A stretch of 64,000 nt of DNA from CAWAHD01 sp963781785 (GTDB lineage: Bacteria > Planctomycetota > Planctomycetia > Isosphaerales > Isosphaeraceae): contig CAWAHD010000001.1 of the NCBI GenBank assembly GCA_963781785.1, positions 1,612,001 through 1,676,000 on the forward strand, written 5' to 3'. Positions 27,850 through 37,520 of this stretch are shown here, piece by piece; within the stretch, counting starts at the first letter, position 1; every line of letters starts with the position of its first letter. Made by a program: the position numbers and the translations under genes. The notes under the pieces are model-generated. The model searched no databases. It was not told the DNA's origin and was given only the letters and a program-made list of their open reading frames with translations.

Positions 27850-29972
27850 GCCGCCCGGAGCTTCAGCCTCCCCTCCCGGCCGTAAGCCTGCACGCACGCG
27901 GCGTAGGTCGTGTCGAGCACCTTCTGGGAAACGGGCGCTCCCACCGCATCGACCGGGTCGAAGACGGAAAGATCACGAGGAGCAAGCCGGGCTGCCAGGT
28001 CGGGAAGGTCGTAAGATTGCAGCACGCCTGGCAGGACAGTGGCGAGTTGATCGCGGCTCGGACCATTTTGAACAATGTTCGACCAGGAAATGAGCGAGCC
28101 GTGCAGCGTGACCTTCTTGATCAAGCCATGCCGGTCAAGAAGTGCAGCATGGAGCACCACCGGACCCGCCGGCCCGAAGCCAATCACATGAAATCCCTCG
28201 CTGAGCTCGCCCCCCGGCTGCGCGTGCAGACTCTCGATGACTTCGATCAGTCGGGCCACGCGCTGGCCCAAGAGAGGCCGATTGACGAGTAGCGCCAGGA
28301 AGGCATCCTTCCAATCGCGGCCGAACGGCGATTCCGGTCCCTTCTGGCCCGGCGGCGCGGCAGTCCAACCCATGGCGCGCGGGTCGAGCATGACGGCGTT
28401 TCCAGTCTGCCCGGTGATCTCGGCGAGCATCCCGGAATGGAAAATCTCCCAGGCGTCGGGGCCGACGACGACGTGCGTTGGACCGCGATCTTGGCCTTCC
28501 TTCCGCGGCAGCTCGACCGCCGAGACGGAGCTGCCTGGTCCAAAATCGAAGACAAGCATCCTCACCAGGAATCCGTTCTCGATACGAACCGGCACGCGCC
28601 TGGGTTGCCAGCCAATGAGGCCAAGACGTCCGGCAGTCGCGTCCCGAAATACCTCGGCCGAGCGTTCAGCATTCACCGATTCCCGGACCGGTCGAAGCTC
28701 CTCCTCTCGCCGGCGATTGAGATCAAAGACCGAAACGCCGTGGAAATCGGTCAGAACCTGGCCCGTACGCGTGCACTGCAGCTCGGTGTCGGATGCGACG
28801 GGGAAGTCGGGCTCGGTGATCGCGTCGTCTTGTTTCAGCAGCCAGCGCCGCATCCAGCGGGCCGTGGCGATCCGTCGCGGCCGCGTCAGGCCGTGCTCTT
28901 CATCCGACTCGAACAGGTCCACCCGTTCGCCGAAGCCCATCCGGCCATAGATCAGCTTGACTTCGCGGTAGGTATCCCAGCTTCCCAGAATGTCGAAGAA
29001 GTCACGGGTGCCGGCGACGAAGAGCGTGGGCTTGGGGGCGCGCATCGTCGCATAATCGGCGTGCTCGATGCCAAGAGCGACCTGGCCGATGATGTTCTGC
29101 TCAGCGTCTTGAGGTCCGATCGTGGCGAATAGCCGCTCGAGCGACGTGATATAGCACGACGGAGCCGCCACGCTGATGCGATCGTCCAATGCCATGAGGT
29201 ACGAGGTCATGGTCCCGCCGCCGGAGTTGCCCGTGCAACCGAGGTGATCGGGGTCAACCTCGGGCCGCGCGGCGAGATAGTCGAGCGCGCGCATACCGTC
29301 CCAAATCCGGTAGCTCGCGAGCTGGCGGCCTACAAGCAAGGCACCGATTCCTTCCATCGTGTGCTCCGTCGTGCCCCGGACCACGGGCTTGCCGCGGGCA
29401 TCCAGAAGCTGGTAACGCTCTCCCTGTCCGATCGGATCAAAACAGAGCACGGCCATGCCGTTTTTGGCCAGCAGGATCGCCATCCGCTGGTAGTCGGCAT
29501 AAGCCTTGCCGTTGTCGCTGTGCCCGCAGGGAAGAAGTACGCCGGGAAACGGCGGCTTGCCGTCGGGAACATAGAGATTGGCCGTGACATGATGATCGGG
29601 TCGGCTCTCGAAGATGATCTTCTCGACGCGATAGCCGTCGGGCTCGAGCACGCCGACCTTGCGTGGGTTAAGCGGCGTTCGCTCCGGCAGATCGCCCAGC
29701 GAGCGCCGGAAGGACTCGCGCAGCAGCTTTTGCCGCTGGAGGATGTCTTGCGGTGTTTTGATAGCCCCGATCGCCTTGCGCCGCGACTCAAAGAGCTGCC
29801 GCGCCTGCTCGAGCAGCTCGCGATGCATCATCTCGTCGAGCTGTTTCTCGGAGTCCTCCCCGGCGTTCACGGGCGCTGTGCCCGACGACGAGACCGGATC
29901 GCCACCGGCGCGGACCGATGGAAACGTAAGCATTGCCAGTGCCAGGAATCCCGCAATACAACGCGTGCGCAT
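27825..29972 (-). CDS. exported alpha/beta hydrolase, acetylxylan-esterase-like
   Basis: 715 residues from ATG 29972. MRTRCIAGFLALAMLTFPSV then RAGGDP is a Sec signal peptide, so it acts outside the cytoplasm. The first half is an alpha/beta-hydrolase: PFPGVLLPCGHSDNGKAYAD (oxyanion region), VLCFDPIGQGERYQL, and the nucleophile elbow CTGNSGGGTMTSYLMA with Ser in G-x-S-x-G. ESDEEHGLTRPRRIATA provides a likely catalytic His. The family (planctomycete AXE1/prolyl-oligopeptidase-like esterases) removes acetyl or other acyl groups from plant or algal polysaccharide. The C-terminal ~350 residues are a second hydrolase-like domain of uncertain activity. Its 3' end overlaps the convergent TPR gene. 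Substrate unknown. Confidence 0.75.
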   Translation of the reverse strand: MRTRCIAGFLALAMLTFPSVRAGGDPVSSSGTAPVNAGEDSEKQLDEMMHRELLEQARQLFESRRKAIGAIKTPQDILQRQKLLRESFRRSLGDLPERTPLNPRKVGVLEPDGYRVEKIIFESRPDHHVTANLYVPDGKPPFPGVLLPCGHSDNGKAYADYQRMAILLAKNGMAVLCFDPIGQGERYQLLDARGKPVVRGTTEHTMEGIGALLVGRQLASYRIWDGMRALDYLAARPEVDPDHLGCTGNSGGGTMTSYLMALDDRISVAAPSCYITSLERLFATIGPQDAEQNIIGQVALGIEHADYATMRAPKPTLFVAGTRDFFDILGSWDTYREVKLIYGRMGFGERVDLFESDEEHGLTRPRRIATARWMRRWLLKQDDAITEPDFPVASDTELQCTRTGQVLTDFHGVSVFDLNRRREEELRPVRESVNAERSAEVFRDATAGRLGLIGWQPRRVPVRIENGFLVRMLVFDFGPGSSVSAVELPRKEGQDRGPTHVVVGPDAWEIFHSGMLAEITGQTGNAVMLDPRAMGWTAAPPGQKGPESPFGRDWKDAFLALLVNRPLLGQRVARLIEVIESLHAQPGGELSEGFHVIGFGPAGPVVLHAALLDRHGLIKKVTLHGSLISWSNIVQNGPSRDQLATVLPGVLQSYDLPDLAARLAPRDLSVFDPVDAVGAPVSQKVLDTTYAACVQAYGREGRLKLRAAQGLTPSR

Positions 29973-29985
29973 CGGATCGCTCCCA

Positions 29986-30921
29986 TCAATCATCCCGAGT
30001 ACCAGGCGGAACTCGCTCGTGGTCAAGGACGCGTAAAGCCAGCGCAAGCGAGTTGAGCCGGGTTTCGGTGGAATCGGCACGGGACATGAAGACGACGGGG
30101 GCGGACGTGCCCCGTAAGATGCCCCCGAACCGGCAGTTGGCGGTGTACATGATGGCCTTGACGGTGAGGTTGGCCGAGAGCAAGTTCGGGAAAAGCATGA
30201 TGTCGGCCGCCCCGACGACCTCGCCGTCGATGTGTTTGCTCACTCCGGCTAGGGCGGCGTATGCCAGGTCAAAGGAGAGCGGGCCTTCGACCAGGCAGTC
30301 TCCCAATTCGCCTTCCCGGCAGCGCCGTGCGATCTCAGCCGCCTCGATCGTTTCCGGCATGGACAGCTTGACGGTCTCGGTCGCGGCCATGAGGGCGACC
30401 TTGGGTGCCGGCACCCAGAGCGCGTGCGCGACCTCGACGGTGCTCCGCAAAATGTCGATTCGCTCGTCCACGCTGGGCTGCACGCAGATGCCGGTGTCGG
30501 CGAGGAGAAACCGTCTGCGGTCGCGCGGGATTTCCATCAAGACGACCTGGCAGATGACTCTCCCGGTGCGGAGTCCATTCGAATGGTCGAGCACGGCCTT
30601 CATCAACTCAGGCGTCGAGATCTGGCCTTTCACGAGCGCCTGGGCGTTGCCGGACAGGACCTCGTCGACGGCGGCCCTCGCGACGGCGCCCGGCTCGACG
30701 TCGCGGATCTCGAATTCGGCAAGATCGATCTCGTGTGCATGGGCGACGGCCCGGATTCCGGGCTCGTGACCGGCCAGGATCGGGCGGACCCAGCCGCAGT
30801 CGCACGCAGCTCGCATCGCCTCGAGCACGGTCGGATCTGCGCCCCCGGCGATGGCAACGCGGACTGGCTCAGCCCGTAGGTCGGCGTCGTGGTAGAGCCG
30901 GCGGAATCCGTCGAGTCCCAT
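29986..30921 (-). CDS. phosphate acetyl/butyryltransferase family enzyme
   Basis: 311 residues, the size of Ptb. The Pta/Ptb fold is shown by VRVAIAGGADPTVLEAMRAA, ALVKGQISTPELMKAVLDHS (the conserved 'LvKG...T..lmk' loop), FLLADTGICVQPSVDERIDI, and the C-terminal VGAADIMLFPNLLSANLTVK. The enzyme exchanges an acyl group between CoA and phosphate, linking acyl-CoA pools to acyl-phosphate for ATP formation. It lies directly upstream of the esterase gene on the same strand, with a 13-base gap, so they may be co-transcribed. No acetate or butyrate kinase is in the window. The acyl chain length cannot be told; butyryl is favoured by length and motif spacing. Confidence 0.8.
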   Translation of the reverse strand: MGLDGFRRLYHDADLRAEPVRVAIAGGADPTVLEAMRAACDCGWVRPILAGHEPGIRAVAHAHEIDLAEFEIRDVEPGAVARAAVDEVLSGNAQALVKGQISTPELMKAVLDHSNGLRTGRVICQVVLMEIPRDRRRFLLADTGICVQPSVDERIDILRSTVEVAHALWVPAPKVALMAATETVKLSMPETIEAAEIARRCREGELGDCLVEGPLSFDLAYAALAGVSKHIDGEVVGAADIMLFPNLLSANLTVKAIMYTANCRFGGILRGTSAPVVFMSRADSTETRLNSLALALRVLDHERVPPGTRDD

Positions 30922-30940
30922 GGATCTTGGTCTTTACCGG

Positions 30941-31585
30941 CTATTCCAGGCGGTTGGCAAAAAAGTCGGCTCCCACGATGTAGGACGAGCCCCCGAGGAT
31001 GAGTACCGACAGGTTTTGATCTTCGTCGACCCAGCGCTGGTGTTCGTCATCCCACCAGTGAGCCGGCCGGGGCGAATAAGGAAAGTAGGGCTCGAGATCG
31101 CTGTTCGAGAGCACGTCGGCATATTCACGGAGTAGTCGCTCGGGCCCGTCCGCCAGCACGCCGCCGCCGCCGGAGAGGCGGTTGGACAGGAAGGCGCTGT
31201 TGATGTATCTCTCGAAGGGAATCCAGTGACCAGCCACGACGCGATGGCGCTCGTGCAGGTTCCAGAGAACCTCGTCGTGGCGGCACGGCGGCCCGCGATA
31301 GTTCAACTGGCTGAACGGCTCCTGGTGTTCCCAGAGGAGGACATGGTCGTGTGAAAACGTCCACTCATAGAGATCCAGTTCCGTCAACGCAAAGCTGCGA
31401 GTGTGGTGAGCCCCGACTTCCCAGATCTGGTCAGACATCTCATCCGTTCCGGTGTCGACGCCGAGCCGGATGGTCAGGGTCTGGCCGTCCCGCAGGATGT
31501 CCAGCCAGGTCATCGACCAGGATTCGTGAAGGTCCTGGTTGTGTACCAGATCACAGAAATCAAGGAATTCCTGGACCTGACTCAT
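30941..31585 (-). CDS. hypothetical protein
   Basis: 214 residues starting MSQVQEFLDFCDLVHNQDLH. Rich in Trp, His and acidic residues (LYEWTFSHDHVLLWEHQEPF; RPAHWWDDEHQRWVDEDQ), with no signal peptide or membrane helix. I do not recognise a family. It lies 19 bases upstream of the acyltransferase gene on the same strand, which suggests shared expression, but nothing more can be said about its role. Confidence 0.6.
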   Translation of the reverse strand: MSQVQEFLDFCDLVHNQDLHESWSMTWLDILRDGQTLTIRLGVDTGTDEMSDQIWEVGAHHTRSFALTELDLYEWTFSHDHVLLWEHQEPFSQLNYRGPPCRHDEVLWNLHERHRVVAGHWIPFERYINSAFLSNRLSGGGGVLADGPERLLREYADVLSNSDLEPYFPYSPRPAHWWDDEHQRWVDEDQNLSVLILGGSSYIVGADFFANRLE

Positions 31586-31672
31586 GGCCTGCTCCGGATT
31601 GGCGCAGCTTGAGGGTCTCCCTGAATTCTACACAAGTCGGCGGGAATCGGGCATGGTGCGGCGGCCGGAACT

Positions 31673-32464
31673 TCAATTCGGGACGGCTTCCGTCCATTTC
31701 GGCGCGCGTTTTTGCAGGAACGCCGAGATTCCCTCCTGGGCGTCACCGTGGAGCGCGTTGGCAGTCATGACGGTCACGGCGCGGGCGTAGGCGTCGGACT
31801 CCGGGAGACCCTCGATCTCGTAAAAGGCCCTCTTGCCGGTTGCGATGACGAACGGGCTCATGGCAAGGATTCGATCGGTCAGCGTTTTGACCGCGGCGTC
31901 AAGCTCGGCGGCCGGCACGACGCGATTCACCAGTCCCAGCTCGAGGGCGCGGCGAGCCGGGATCGGCTCGCCGGTGAGAAGCATTTCCATGGCGGCCGTT
32001 GCCGGCACCGCCCGGACCAGAGGAACCATCGGTGTCGTACAGAAGAGGCCGATCGTGACGCCCGGGGTCGCGAACAGGGCGTCCGCGGCCGCGACTGCCA
32101 GGTCGCAGGCCGCCACGAGCTGGCAGCCCGCGGCCGTGGCGATCCCTTGAACCCGGGCGATCACCGGCTGCCTCAGCCGACGAAAGCCCAGCATGACCCG
32201 TGAGCAAAGCTCGAACAAATCCCGATAAGACTCCTCCGTTTGCCCGACCATCTCCCCGAGGTCGTGCCCGGAGCAGAACACGCTGCCGCGCGAGCCGACC
32301 ACCACCACCTGCGCCTTCGGGTCTGTTTCGATCGCTGCGAGTGCGCGCTCGAGATCCCTCAGTAACGCGACGGACAGGGCATTGCGCTTTTCCGGCCGGT
32401 TCAAGGTCAGCCGCACCACGCCTCCGGCCGATTCGACGAGCAAGTTGTGGTCCATTGGCATCAC
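31673..32464 (-). CDS. enoyl-CoA hydratase/isomerase family protein, ECHDC3-like
   Basis: 263 residues, full length for the crotonase fold. The oxyanion-hole pieces are visible: ALSVALLRDLERALAA, VGSRGSVFCSGHDLGEMVGQ, and ATAAGCQLVAACDLAVAAAD. The following VTIGLFCTTPMVPLVRAVPA and LLTGEPIPARRALELGLVNR match the ECHDC3-like branch rather than classical fatty-acid hydratases. In that branch the usual catalytic glutamates are not all kept, so the reaction is uncertain. No signal peptide; cytoplasmic. Two Met codons start the frame (MMPMDHNLL); either may be used. It is the first gene of a same-strand run (31673 down to 29986), so fatty-acyl or branched acyl-CoA metabolism is the likely context. 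Confidence 0.85.
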   Translation of the reverse strand: MMPMDHNLLVESAGGVVRLTLNRPEKRNALSVALLRDLERALAAIETDPKAQVVVVGSRGSVFCSGHDLGEMVGQTEESYRDLFELCSRVMLGFRRLRQPVIARVQGIATAAGCQLVAACDLAVAAADALFATPGVTIGLFCTTPMVPLVRAVPATAAMEMLLTGEPIPARRALELGLVNRVVPAAELDAAVKTLTDRILAMSPFVIATGKRAFYEIEGLPESDAYARAVTVMTANALHGDAQEGISAFLQKRAPKWTEAVPN

Positions 32465-32491
32465 TCAATTCAAGCTGGCGGCTGCCTCAAC

Positions 32492-32577
32492 GTAGGGCAG
32501 GCTTTCCAGCCTGACGTCTCAATGTAGGTCGGGCTTTCCAGCCTGACTTCCGTAAATCAGGCTCTTCAGCCTGACCT
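32492..32577 (-). repeat. three degenerate copies of the GTAGGTCAGGCTTTCCAGCC repeat
   Basis: Three copies of the AGGCTTTCCAGCCTGAC-type unit occur in ~85 bases, with single-base changes. They match the inverse-complement half at 14741-14764 and so belong to the same dispersed family as the 33-bp array. Confidence 0.85.
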
Positions 32578-32604
32578 CCGGCACACATCCTGCGGCGGTC
32601 CCAC

Positions 32605-33063
32605 TTAGCGGCCTTTCGGCTCGGCTCTCACGTAAATGTTTGCGGGCGGCGTCTTGTAATACTTGAACATCGCCGGACAGAGCCAGCCCTCCTCCGGAGG
32701 GTTGGCATCCAGCCTGTAGAAATTCCCATTGGAATCGCCACGCAGCCACGTCAGCTTGTTCTGGTAACCCGGGAACGGGTTGGCCGAGAACGTCAGACGA
32801 AAACCATCCCTGGCGCCGGGGATGTTCTTGACCAGACGATCGATCATCTCCGGGACGCCGGCCACGAACGGCTCGCGCCTCAGGCCGACCGCCGGATCGT
32901 CGAACACCCACGTACCATTATACCAGTACGGGGCGATCACCATGATCGCGTTCGCTGGCGGCCCGGTACGGCCCATCGCCCAGGTGACTGCCATCCAGCC
33001 GGAAGCACCCGCCAGCGCAAGAGACGCGAACGTCGCCAGGAGCCACCAACGCGTCTGGTTCAT
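32605..33063 (-). CDS. DUF6717-like protein with N-terminal membrane helix
   Basis: 152 residues from the ATG at 33063, chosen because it starts MNQTRWWLLATFASLALAGA, a hydrophobic anchor. The rest reads NAIMVIAPYWYNGTWVFDDP, GLRREPFVAGVPEMIDRLVK and LTFSANPFPGYQNKLTWLRG, a small planctomycete family I recall as DUF6717. There is no catalytic motif. The upstream gene on the same strand ends 16 bases away. I recognise the family pattern but not a function; cleavage or retention of the hydrophobic N-terminus cannot be decided. Confidence 0.65.
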   Translation of the reverse strand: MNQTRWWLLATFASLALAGASGWMAVTWAMGRTGPPANAIMVIAPYWYNGTWVFDDPAVGLRREPFVAGVPEMIDRLVKNIPGARDGFRLTFSANPFPGYQNKLTWLRGDSNGNFYRLDANPPEEGWLCPAMFKYYKTPPANIYVRAEPKGR

Positions 33064-33079
33064 GCGGGCGCCCCTCCGT

Positions 33080-33709
33080 TCAAACGGTCCGGTCCGGAAA
33101 CGTCGCAAGGTACGCGGGCGAGACTTTCTTCAGCCAGATAAAATGCTTGTCGATTCGGCTCGGAACGAGTACCTGTGCGCCGATCGCGACGACGAGCAAA
33201 CCGACGATCACAAGGATGATCCCAGAAAGAATGACGAACGGTATGACGTTGCTCGGAATTGTGCGCGCATCAGAGAGGAATCCCGCGACGATCATCGATC
33301 CTACCCCCAAGAGTACGGTCAACCAACCGATCGCGATGGCCCGCCTCCGACTGGTTCGGTGGACCGGGCAAAGGCCCGCAGTTAACTTCCCGCGAGCACA
33401 CAAGCAAAGGTAGATGATGGCGAACGGGATCGGGCCGCAGACTAATATCAAGATCGCCCAGTACGGACTTAGCCACGTCAGCGATCGCTTGAACCGATAT
33501 CCTTCGGCCGAAGCGTTGCACTTCAAACATCGATCGGGTAGTTCAGCTCCCTTGCGGACCATCAGCATCTGGCCATCGCGCCAGGCCAGCCCGGGCCGTT
33601 CCACTGGGCGAACCTCGTGGACCTTAGGAGGAGCATACGGGTTCTCTTCGTCCTCTTGCTCGATCATGGTCTCGCTCACTGTTTGCGTGGAATTCGCCAT
33701 CCCTTTCAT
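33080..33709 (-). CDS. membrane protein with NPYAPP motif
   Basis: 209 residues if ATG 33709 is the start. The SD is weak, and MANST at 33700 or an upstream GTG are possible. Near the N-terminus EQEDEENPYAPPKVHEVRPV precedes a Cys-containing segment (LPDRCLKCNASAEGYRFKRS) and then four hydrophobic helices. The NPYAPP motif occurs again in the CPBP protease at 38724-39971 and is common before membrane domains in planctomycetes. The Cx2C could hold a metal. Function unknown. It ends 17 bases before the DUF6717-like gene on the same strand. Confidence 0.6.
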   Translation of the reverse strand: MKGMANSTQTVSETMIEQEDEENPYAPPKVHEVRPVERPGLAWRDGQMLMVRKGAELPDRCLKCNASAEGYRFKRSLTWLSPYWAILILVCGPIPFAIIYLCLCARGKLTAGLCPVHRTSRRRAIAIGWLTVLLGVGSMIVAGFLSDARTIPSNVIPFVILSGIILVIVGLLVVAIGAQVLVPSRIDKHFIWLKKVSPAYLATFPDRTV

Positions 33710-33813
33710 GAATTGTAACAGCCCCGGGAACCGGTCGGATCCACCCCGGCTTCGATTGATGGCCCGCCGCACCTCCCTCTTCACGGCAAGTGCGTCCCGG
33801 CCAGCCCGTGCTC

Positions 33814-34560
33814 TCAATTCGCGGCGGCTGCAATCTCACGGTCGGGAACTCCCAGCGCTCGCAGCACGCCGATCGCCATGAGCGCATCGCCCAGTGGCTT
33901 CATGTGGACGCCGTCGCCGGTGAGCCAGTGCGCCGTGTCGGTTACACTGGCAGGTCGTTTGGAGAGAACCGTCAGGAACATCGCGTGCAGATCGACGAGC
34001 GTGCAATGTCGCTCGCGAGCAATCTGCTTCTCGGCCTCGATATAGATCCGGAGCCGCTTGTTCGCGCTCTCCTCCGGGTTCTCGCCGATCACGGTCGGAG
34101 TGAGAAGAATCACCTTGATCCCGGCCGTCTGCGCCATATCAACCATCTTCGCGACGTTGATCCAGTACTCGGCCAGCACGTGCGGGTCATGGGGTTGGCC
34201 GGTTCGATGCCAGACGTCATTGATACCAATGCTGATCGTCACCACGGCCGGCTTCTGGTCGATCACGTCGTGCTGAAATCGCTTTACCAGATCTTCGGCT
34301 TTCTGGCCGCTGATGCCGACATTCTTGATCGGCGGCAGCTTGAGCTCCGGGTATTTCTTGGCCAGAACGGCATCGACGTCCTTCAGATAGCCGGCTGCGG
34401 CCGTGATCGAGTCGCCGATAGCGATGATCTGAGCGCCAGCCTTGAGGATTAGTTCGCGCGGCATATTGATGTTGGGCTCGCCGCTGGAAGCCGGGCCCAG
34501 TAGCGAGAGCAACATCGCGTACATGTACGCCAATTCAGGGCTCATTTCGTTCTCCATCAC
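33814..34560 (-). CDS. SGNH/GDSL-type hydrolase
   Basis: 248 residues. The block I motif is IIAIGDSITAAAGYL with the nucleophile Ser. Block III is VVTISIGINDVWHRTG (Asn of the oxyanion hole), and block V is LTGDGVHMKPLGDALM with the Asp-x-x-His pair. This is a complete SGNH catalytic set for an esterase or lipase acting on acylated sugars or lipids. The N-terminus (MSPELAYMYAMLLSLLGPAS) is hydrophobic and may be a signal peptide, so secretion is likely. It lies 9 bases after the EttA gene on the same strand. The substrate is unknown. Confidence 0.85.
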   Translation of the reverse strand: MMENEMSPELAYMYAMLLSLLGPASSGEPNINMPRELILKAGAQIIAIGDSITAAAGYLKDVDAVLAKKYPELKLPPIKNVGISGQKAEDLVKRFQHDVIDQKPAVVTISIGINDVWHRTGQPHDPHVLAEYWINVAKMVDMAQTAGIKVILLTPTVIGENPEESANKRLRIYIEAEKQIARERHCTLVDLHAMFLTVLSKRPASVTDTAHWLTGDGVHMKPLGDALMAIGVLRALGVPDREIAAAAN

Positions 34561-34569
34561 GTGGGTGGT

Positions 34570-36242
34570 CTATCGCGTCAGTGATTTGTATTTGATCCGA
34601 TGCGGTTGATCGGCGTCCTGGCCCAGGCGTTCCTTGCGTTGATCTTCATACGTCTGGTAGTTGCCATCGCACCAGACAACCCGGCTCTCGCCCTCGAACG
34701 CAAGGATGTGAGTGGCGATCCGATCGAGGAACCAGCGGTCGTGGCTGATGACCATCGCACAGCCTCCAAAATCGACGAGGGCTTCTTCGAGGGCGCGAAG
34801 CATCTCGACGTCGAGATCGTTGGTGGGCTCGTCCAGGAGGAGCAGGTTACCGCCGCTCTTGAGCAGCTTGGCAAGGTGGACGCGATTGCGCTCGCCGCCG
34901 GAGAGGTTGCCCACCTTCTTTTCCTGGTCGGGTCCCTTGAAGTTGAACTGGGCCACGTAAGCTCGTGCCGGCACTTTACGCTTTCCCAGGACAATCGGGT
35001 CCTGGCCGCCGGTGATCTCCTGAAAAACCGTGTTGCCGGCATTCAAGGCGTCGCGGTTCTGGTCGACGTAGGAGGTCACCACGGAGTCGCCGATGCGCAA
35101 GCTGCCGCGATCGGGCGTCTCCTGGCCGACGATCATGCGGAACAGCGTGGTCTTGCCAGCGCCGTTGGGGCCGATGACTCCGATGATGCCGCCCGGCGGC
35201 AGCCGAAAGGTCATGCCTTCGAAGAGGAGGTTGTCGCCGTAAGCCTTGGCGAGATCTTTGGCCTCGACGACCAGTGCGCCCAGGTGCGGACCCGGGGGAA
35301 TCTGAAGCACGATCGCCTCGTCGCGCTTGTCGGCGTCCTGGCTGGCAAGCTGTTCGTAACGCTGGAGCCGCGCCCGGTTCTTGGCGACCCTGGCGCGGGG
35401 CGACAGTCGGACCCATTCCAGCTCGCGGCAAGCTGCTTGCGCCGCGAGCTCTCTTGCTTTTCCTCGAGTGCCAGCCGGGCCTGCTTCTGTTCCAGCCACG
35501 AGGAATAGTTGCCCTCCCAGGGGATGCCGCGGCCGCGATCAAGCTCGAGGATCCACTTGGCGACGTTGTCCAGGAAATAGCGGTCGTGCGTGACGAGCAC
35601 AACCGTACCCGGGTATTCGCGCAGGTGCCGCTCGAGCCAGGCGACGCTCTCCGCGTCGAGGTGGTTGGTGGGCTCGTCCAGGAGCAAGAGGTCGGGCCGT
35701 TCGAGCAGGACCTTGCACAGAGCGACCCGCCTGCGCTCGCCGCCTGAGAGCGTGCTCACTTCCGCGTCGCCCGGGGGAAGCCTCATGGCGTCCATGGCGA
35801 TCTCGATGCGGCGGTCGAGGTCCCAGCCGTCAGTGGCTTCGATCGCATCCTGAACGCGGGCCTGCTCGTCGAGCAGGCGGTCCATCTCATCGGGGTCGGC
35901 TCCCTCGGCGAGACTCGTGTTGATCTCGTCGAACCGCGCCAGATGTGCCCGGATCGGCTCCACGGCGGCCTCGACGTTGCCGCGGACGTCACGGGAAGGG
36001 TCGAGCATGGGCTCCTGGGGCACGAAGCCGATCGTGATTCCCGGCGCCGGACGAGCCGTCCCGATATAGTCGGTCTCGCTGCCGGCCATGATCCGCAAAA
36101 GCGTGCTCTTTCCCGAGCCGTTGCCGCCGATCACGCCGATCTTGGCACCCGGGTAAAACGACAGCCAGATGTTCTGTAAGACCTCTTTCTTGCCATAAGC
36201 CTTGGAGAGGTTTTCGATGGTGAAGATATATTGGGCGGGCAT
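34570..36242 (-). CDS. ettA: energy-dependent translational throttle protein EttA, frameshifted
   Basis: Joined frames give a ~557-residue ABC-F protein starting MPAQYIFTIENLSKAYGKKE. Walker A of domain 1 is GVIGGNGSGKSTLLRIMAG, with signature LSGGERRRVALCKVL and Walker B LLLLDEPTNHLDAESV. Domain 2 has GVIGPNGAGKTTLFRMIVG, LSGGERNRVHLAKLL and LLLLDEPTNDLDVEML. EttA binds the ribosomal E site and gates the first peptide bond according to ATP/ADP. The frame breaks at 35424-35430 in the linker (KQLA/RELEWVRLS), where one base is missing in a GCGCG context (CTTGCCGCGAG for CTTGCGCGCGAG). As this is a conserved protein, I suspect a sequence error. It ends next to the SGNH gene, with which it may be co-transcribed. 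Confidence 0.9.
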
Positions 36243-36517
36243 GGGGTCTCGCTGGAGTGGGTTTTCGGAGCAGGTATCCTGCCGGCTGGGCCATTCATGA
36301 AGGCCGTCGCGAACACATTGTAGACCTTTCTGTATCGCTTCAAGGTAATCCGTTCACCCCGAGAATGAGAAGAGCCGACTCACCTGGAGCAAAACGCAGT
36401 CGTCGATCTGATGACGCACGTCCGGCCGGCTTGATGTCGCCGGATTCATCTGTTAGCCTGAATCGGTTGAAGCCGAGGGGCTTTCGAGGTTGTCCGGAAC
36501 TGGTCACTTCGATGTAA

Positions 36518-36591
36518 GCCGGGGTAGCTCAGCTGGTTAGAGCGGCGGTCTCATAATCCGCAGGTCAGGCGTTCGAGTCGCCTCCCCGGTA
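36518..36591 (+). tRNA. tRNA-Met (CAT anticodon)
   Basis: 74 bases form a cloverleaf. Acceptor GCCGGGG pairs with CCCCGGT; D arm is GCTC...GAGC; the anticodon loop CTCATAA holds CAT; T arm AGGCG-TTCGAGT-CGCCT. The closing anticodon pair is T-T, a small oddity. CAT could also be tRNA-Ile2 after lysidine modification; elongator Met is favoured by the D-loop (AGCTGGTTA). CCA is not encoded. Confidence 0.88.
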
Positions 36592-36749
36592 TTTGCGACA
36601 CGATCCGGCAGCGCAATACTCCCCATTTCGGGGAAGCCGGCGGGGCACACTGCGCATGGCGGGCCGGGGTTCCCTGCTCACCTCAGTACATATCGGGGCG
36701 ATCACACTGAGCGGCAGCAGACCCACGGCGACGATCCCGAGCTCGGCTC

Positions 36750-37379
36750 TCATCCGGACGATCTTGAGCGGAGCTTCTCCTCCTGCAGTACGATCCATCG
36801 CTCGACGCGTTCGCGGGTTGGGAATTGAAGGATCAGTGCGACCAGCAGCGCGAGAAATACCCCGATGGCGATGGGGTTTTGTTCGATCAAGTAAGCCAGT
36901 GCGGCGAGGAATGCCGGACCCTCGATGAGAGCGGCGCCGACAATCGCGCTTTTCTGGAACGCGAAGGCGGGGTTGGCAGCGCCGGCAACGGATGGACTGG
37001 GATTCGAGCTGCCGCCTGAACCGCGCGCATCGGCTGTGCGCAGGCTCTGCCTCGCGATGACGTTAGGCAGGATGAACGACAGCGGCAGCAAGGTCAATGC
37101 GACGCCAACACTGAGATAGGTCAAGATCGGAATCGACCGTGAGGGGTTCTGACCGGCGGCCGCACCGCGAGCAGGACCGGCTGCGCCCGGAGCGTTCGGT
37201 CCGGCTACCTGGCCGGGCGCGGCGGGCAAAATCGCGTGTGCGGGGAATCCCGCAAAATGGACCAGGTAGACGACGATGAGCAGGAAGATCGTCACGCCGG
37301 CAATCAGCGCGCCTATGATGATCTGAGTTATGCGAGTGTACTGCTCGATCGAAGTCGCCGAGTTCCGGCTGACTGACAT
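36750..37379 (-). CDS. hypothetical membrane protein
   Basis: 209 residues starting MSVSRNSATSIEQYTRITQI, with about four hydrophobic helices: IIIGALIAGVTIFLLIVVYL, SVGVALTLLPLSFILPNVIA, ALIEGPAFLAALAYLIEQ and IGVFLALLVALILQF. Between helices 1 and 2 there is a Pro/Ala/Gly-rich loop. It ends in a charged C-terminus (REEKLRSRSSG-like). No family is recognised; it could be a small inner-membrane protein of planctomycete type. It lies 158 bases downstream of the tRNA end on the opposite strand. Confidence 0.6.
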   Translation of the reverse strand: MSVSRNSATSIEQYTRITQIIIGALIAGVTIFLLIVVYLVHFAGFPAHAILPAAPGQVAGPNAPGAAGPARGAAAGQNPSRSIPILTYLSVGVALTLLPLSFILPNVIARQSLRTADARGSGGSSNPSPSVAGAANPAFAFQKSAIVGAALIEGPAFLAALAYLIEQNPIAIGVFLALLVALILQFPTRERVERWIVLQEEKLRSRSSG

Positions 37380-37520
37380 CGTGGCGATCCTTTCAGCTCT
37401 TTTTCCTCCTGGGATCGTAACATACCAGGAGCTGAAGGAAAACGCGGCAGCGGATGTGGAGCAAGTGCTCCTTCCCAGCGATCGACAGGACGCGTCAATA
37501 CGCCTTCGTTTCCAGCCGCT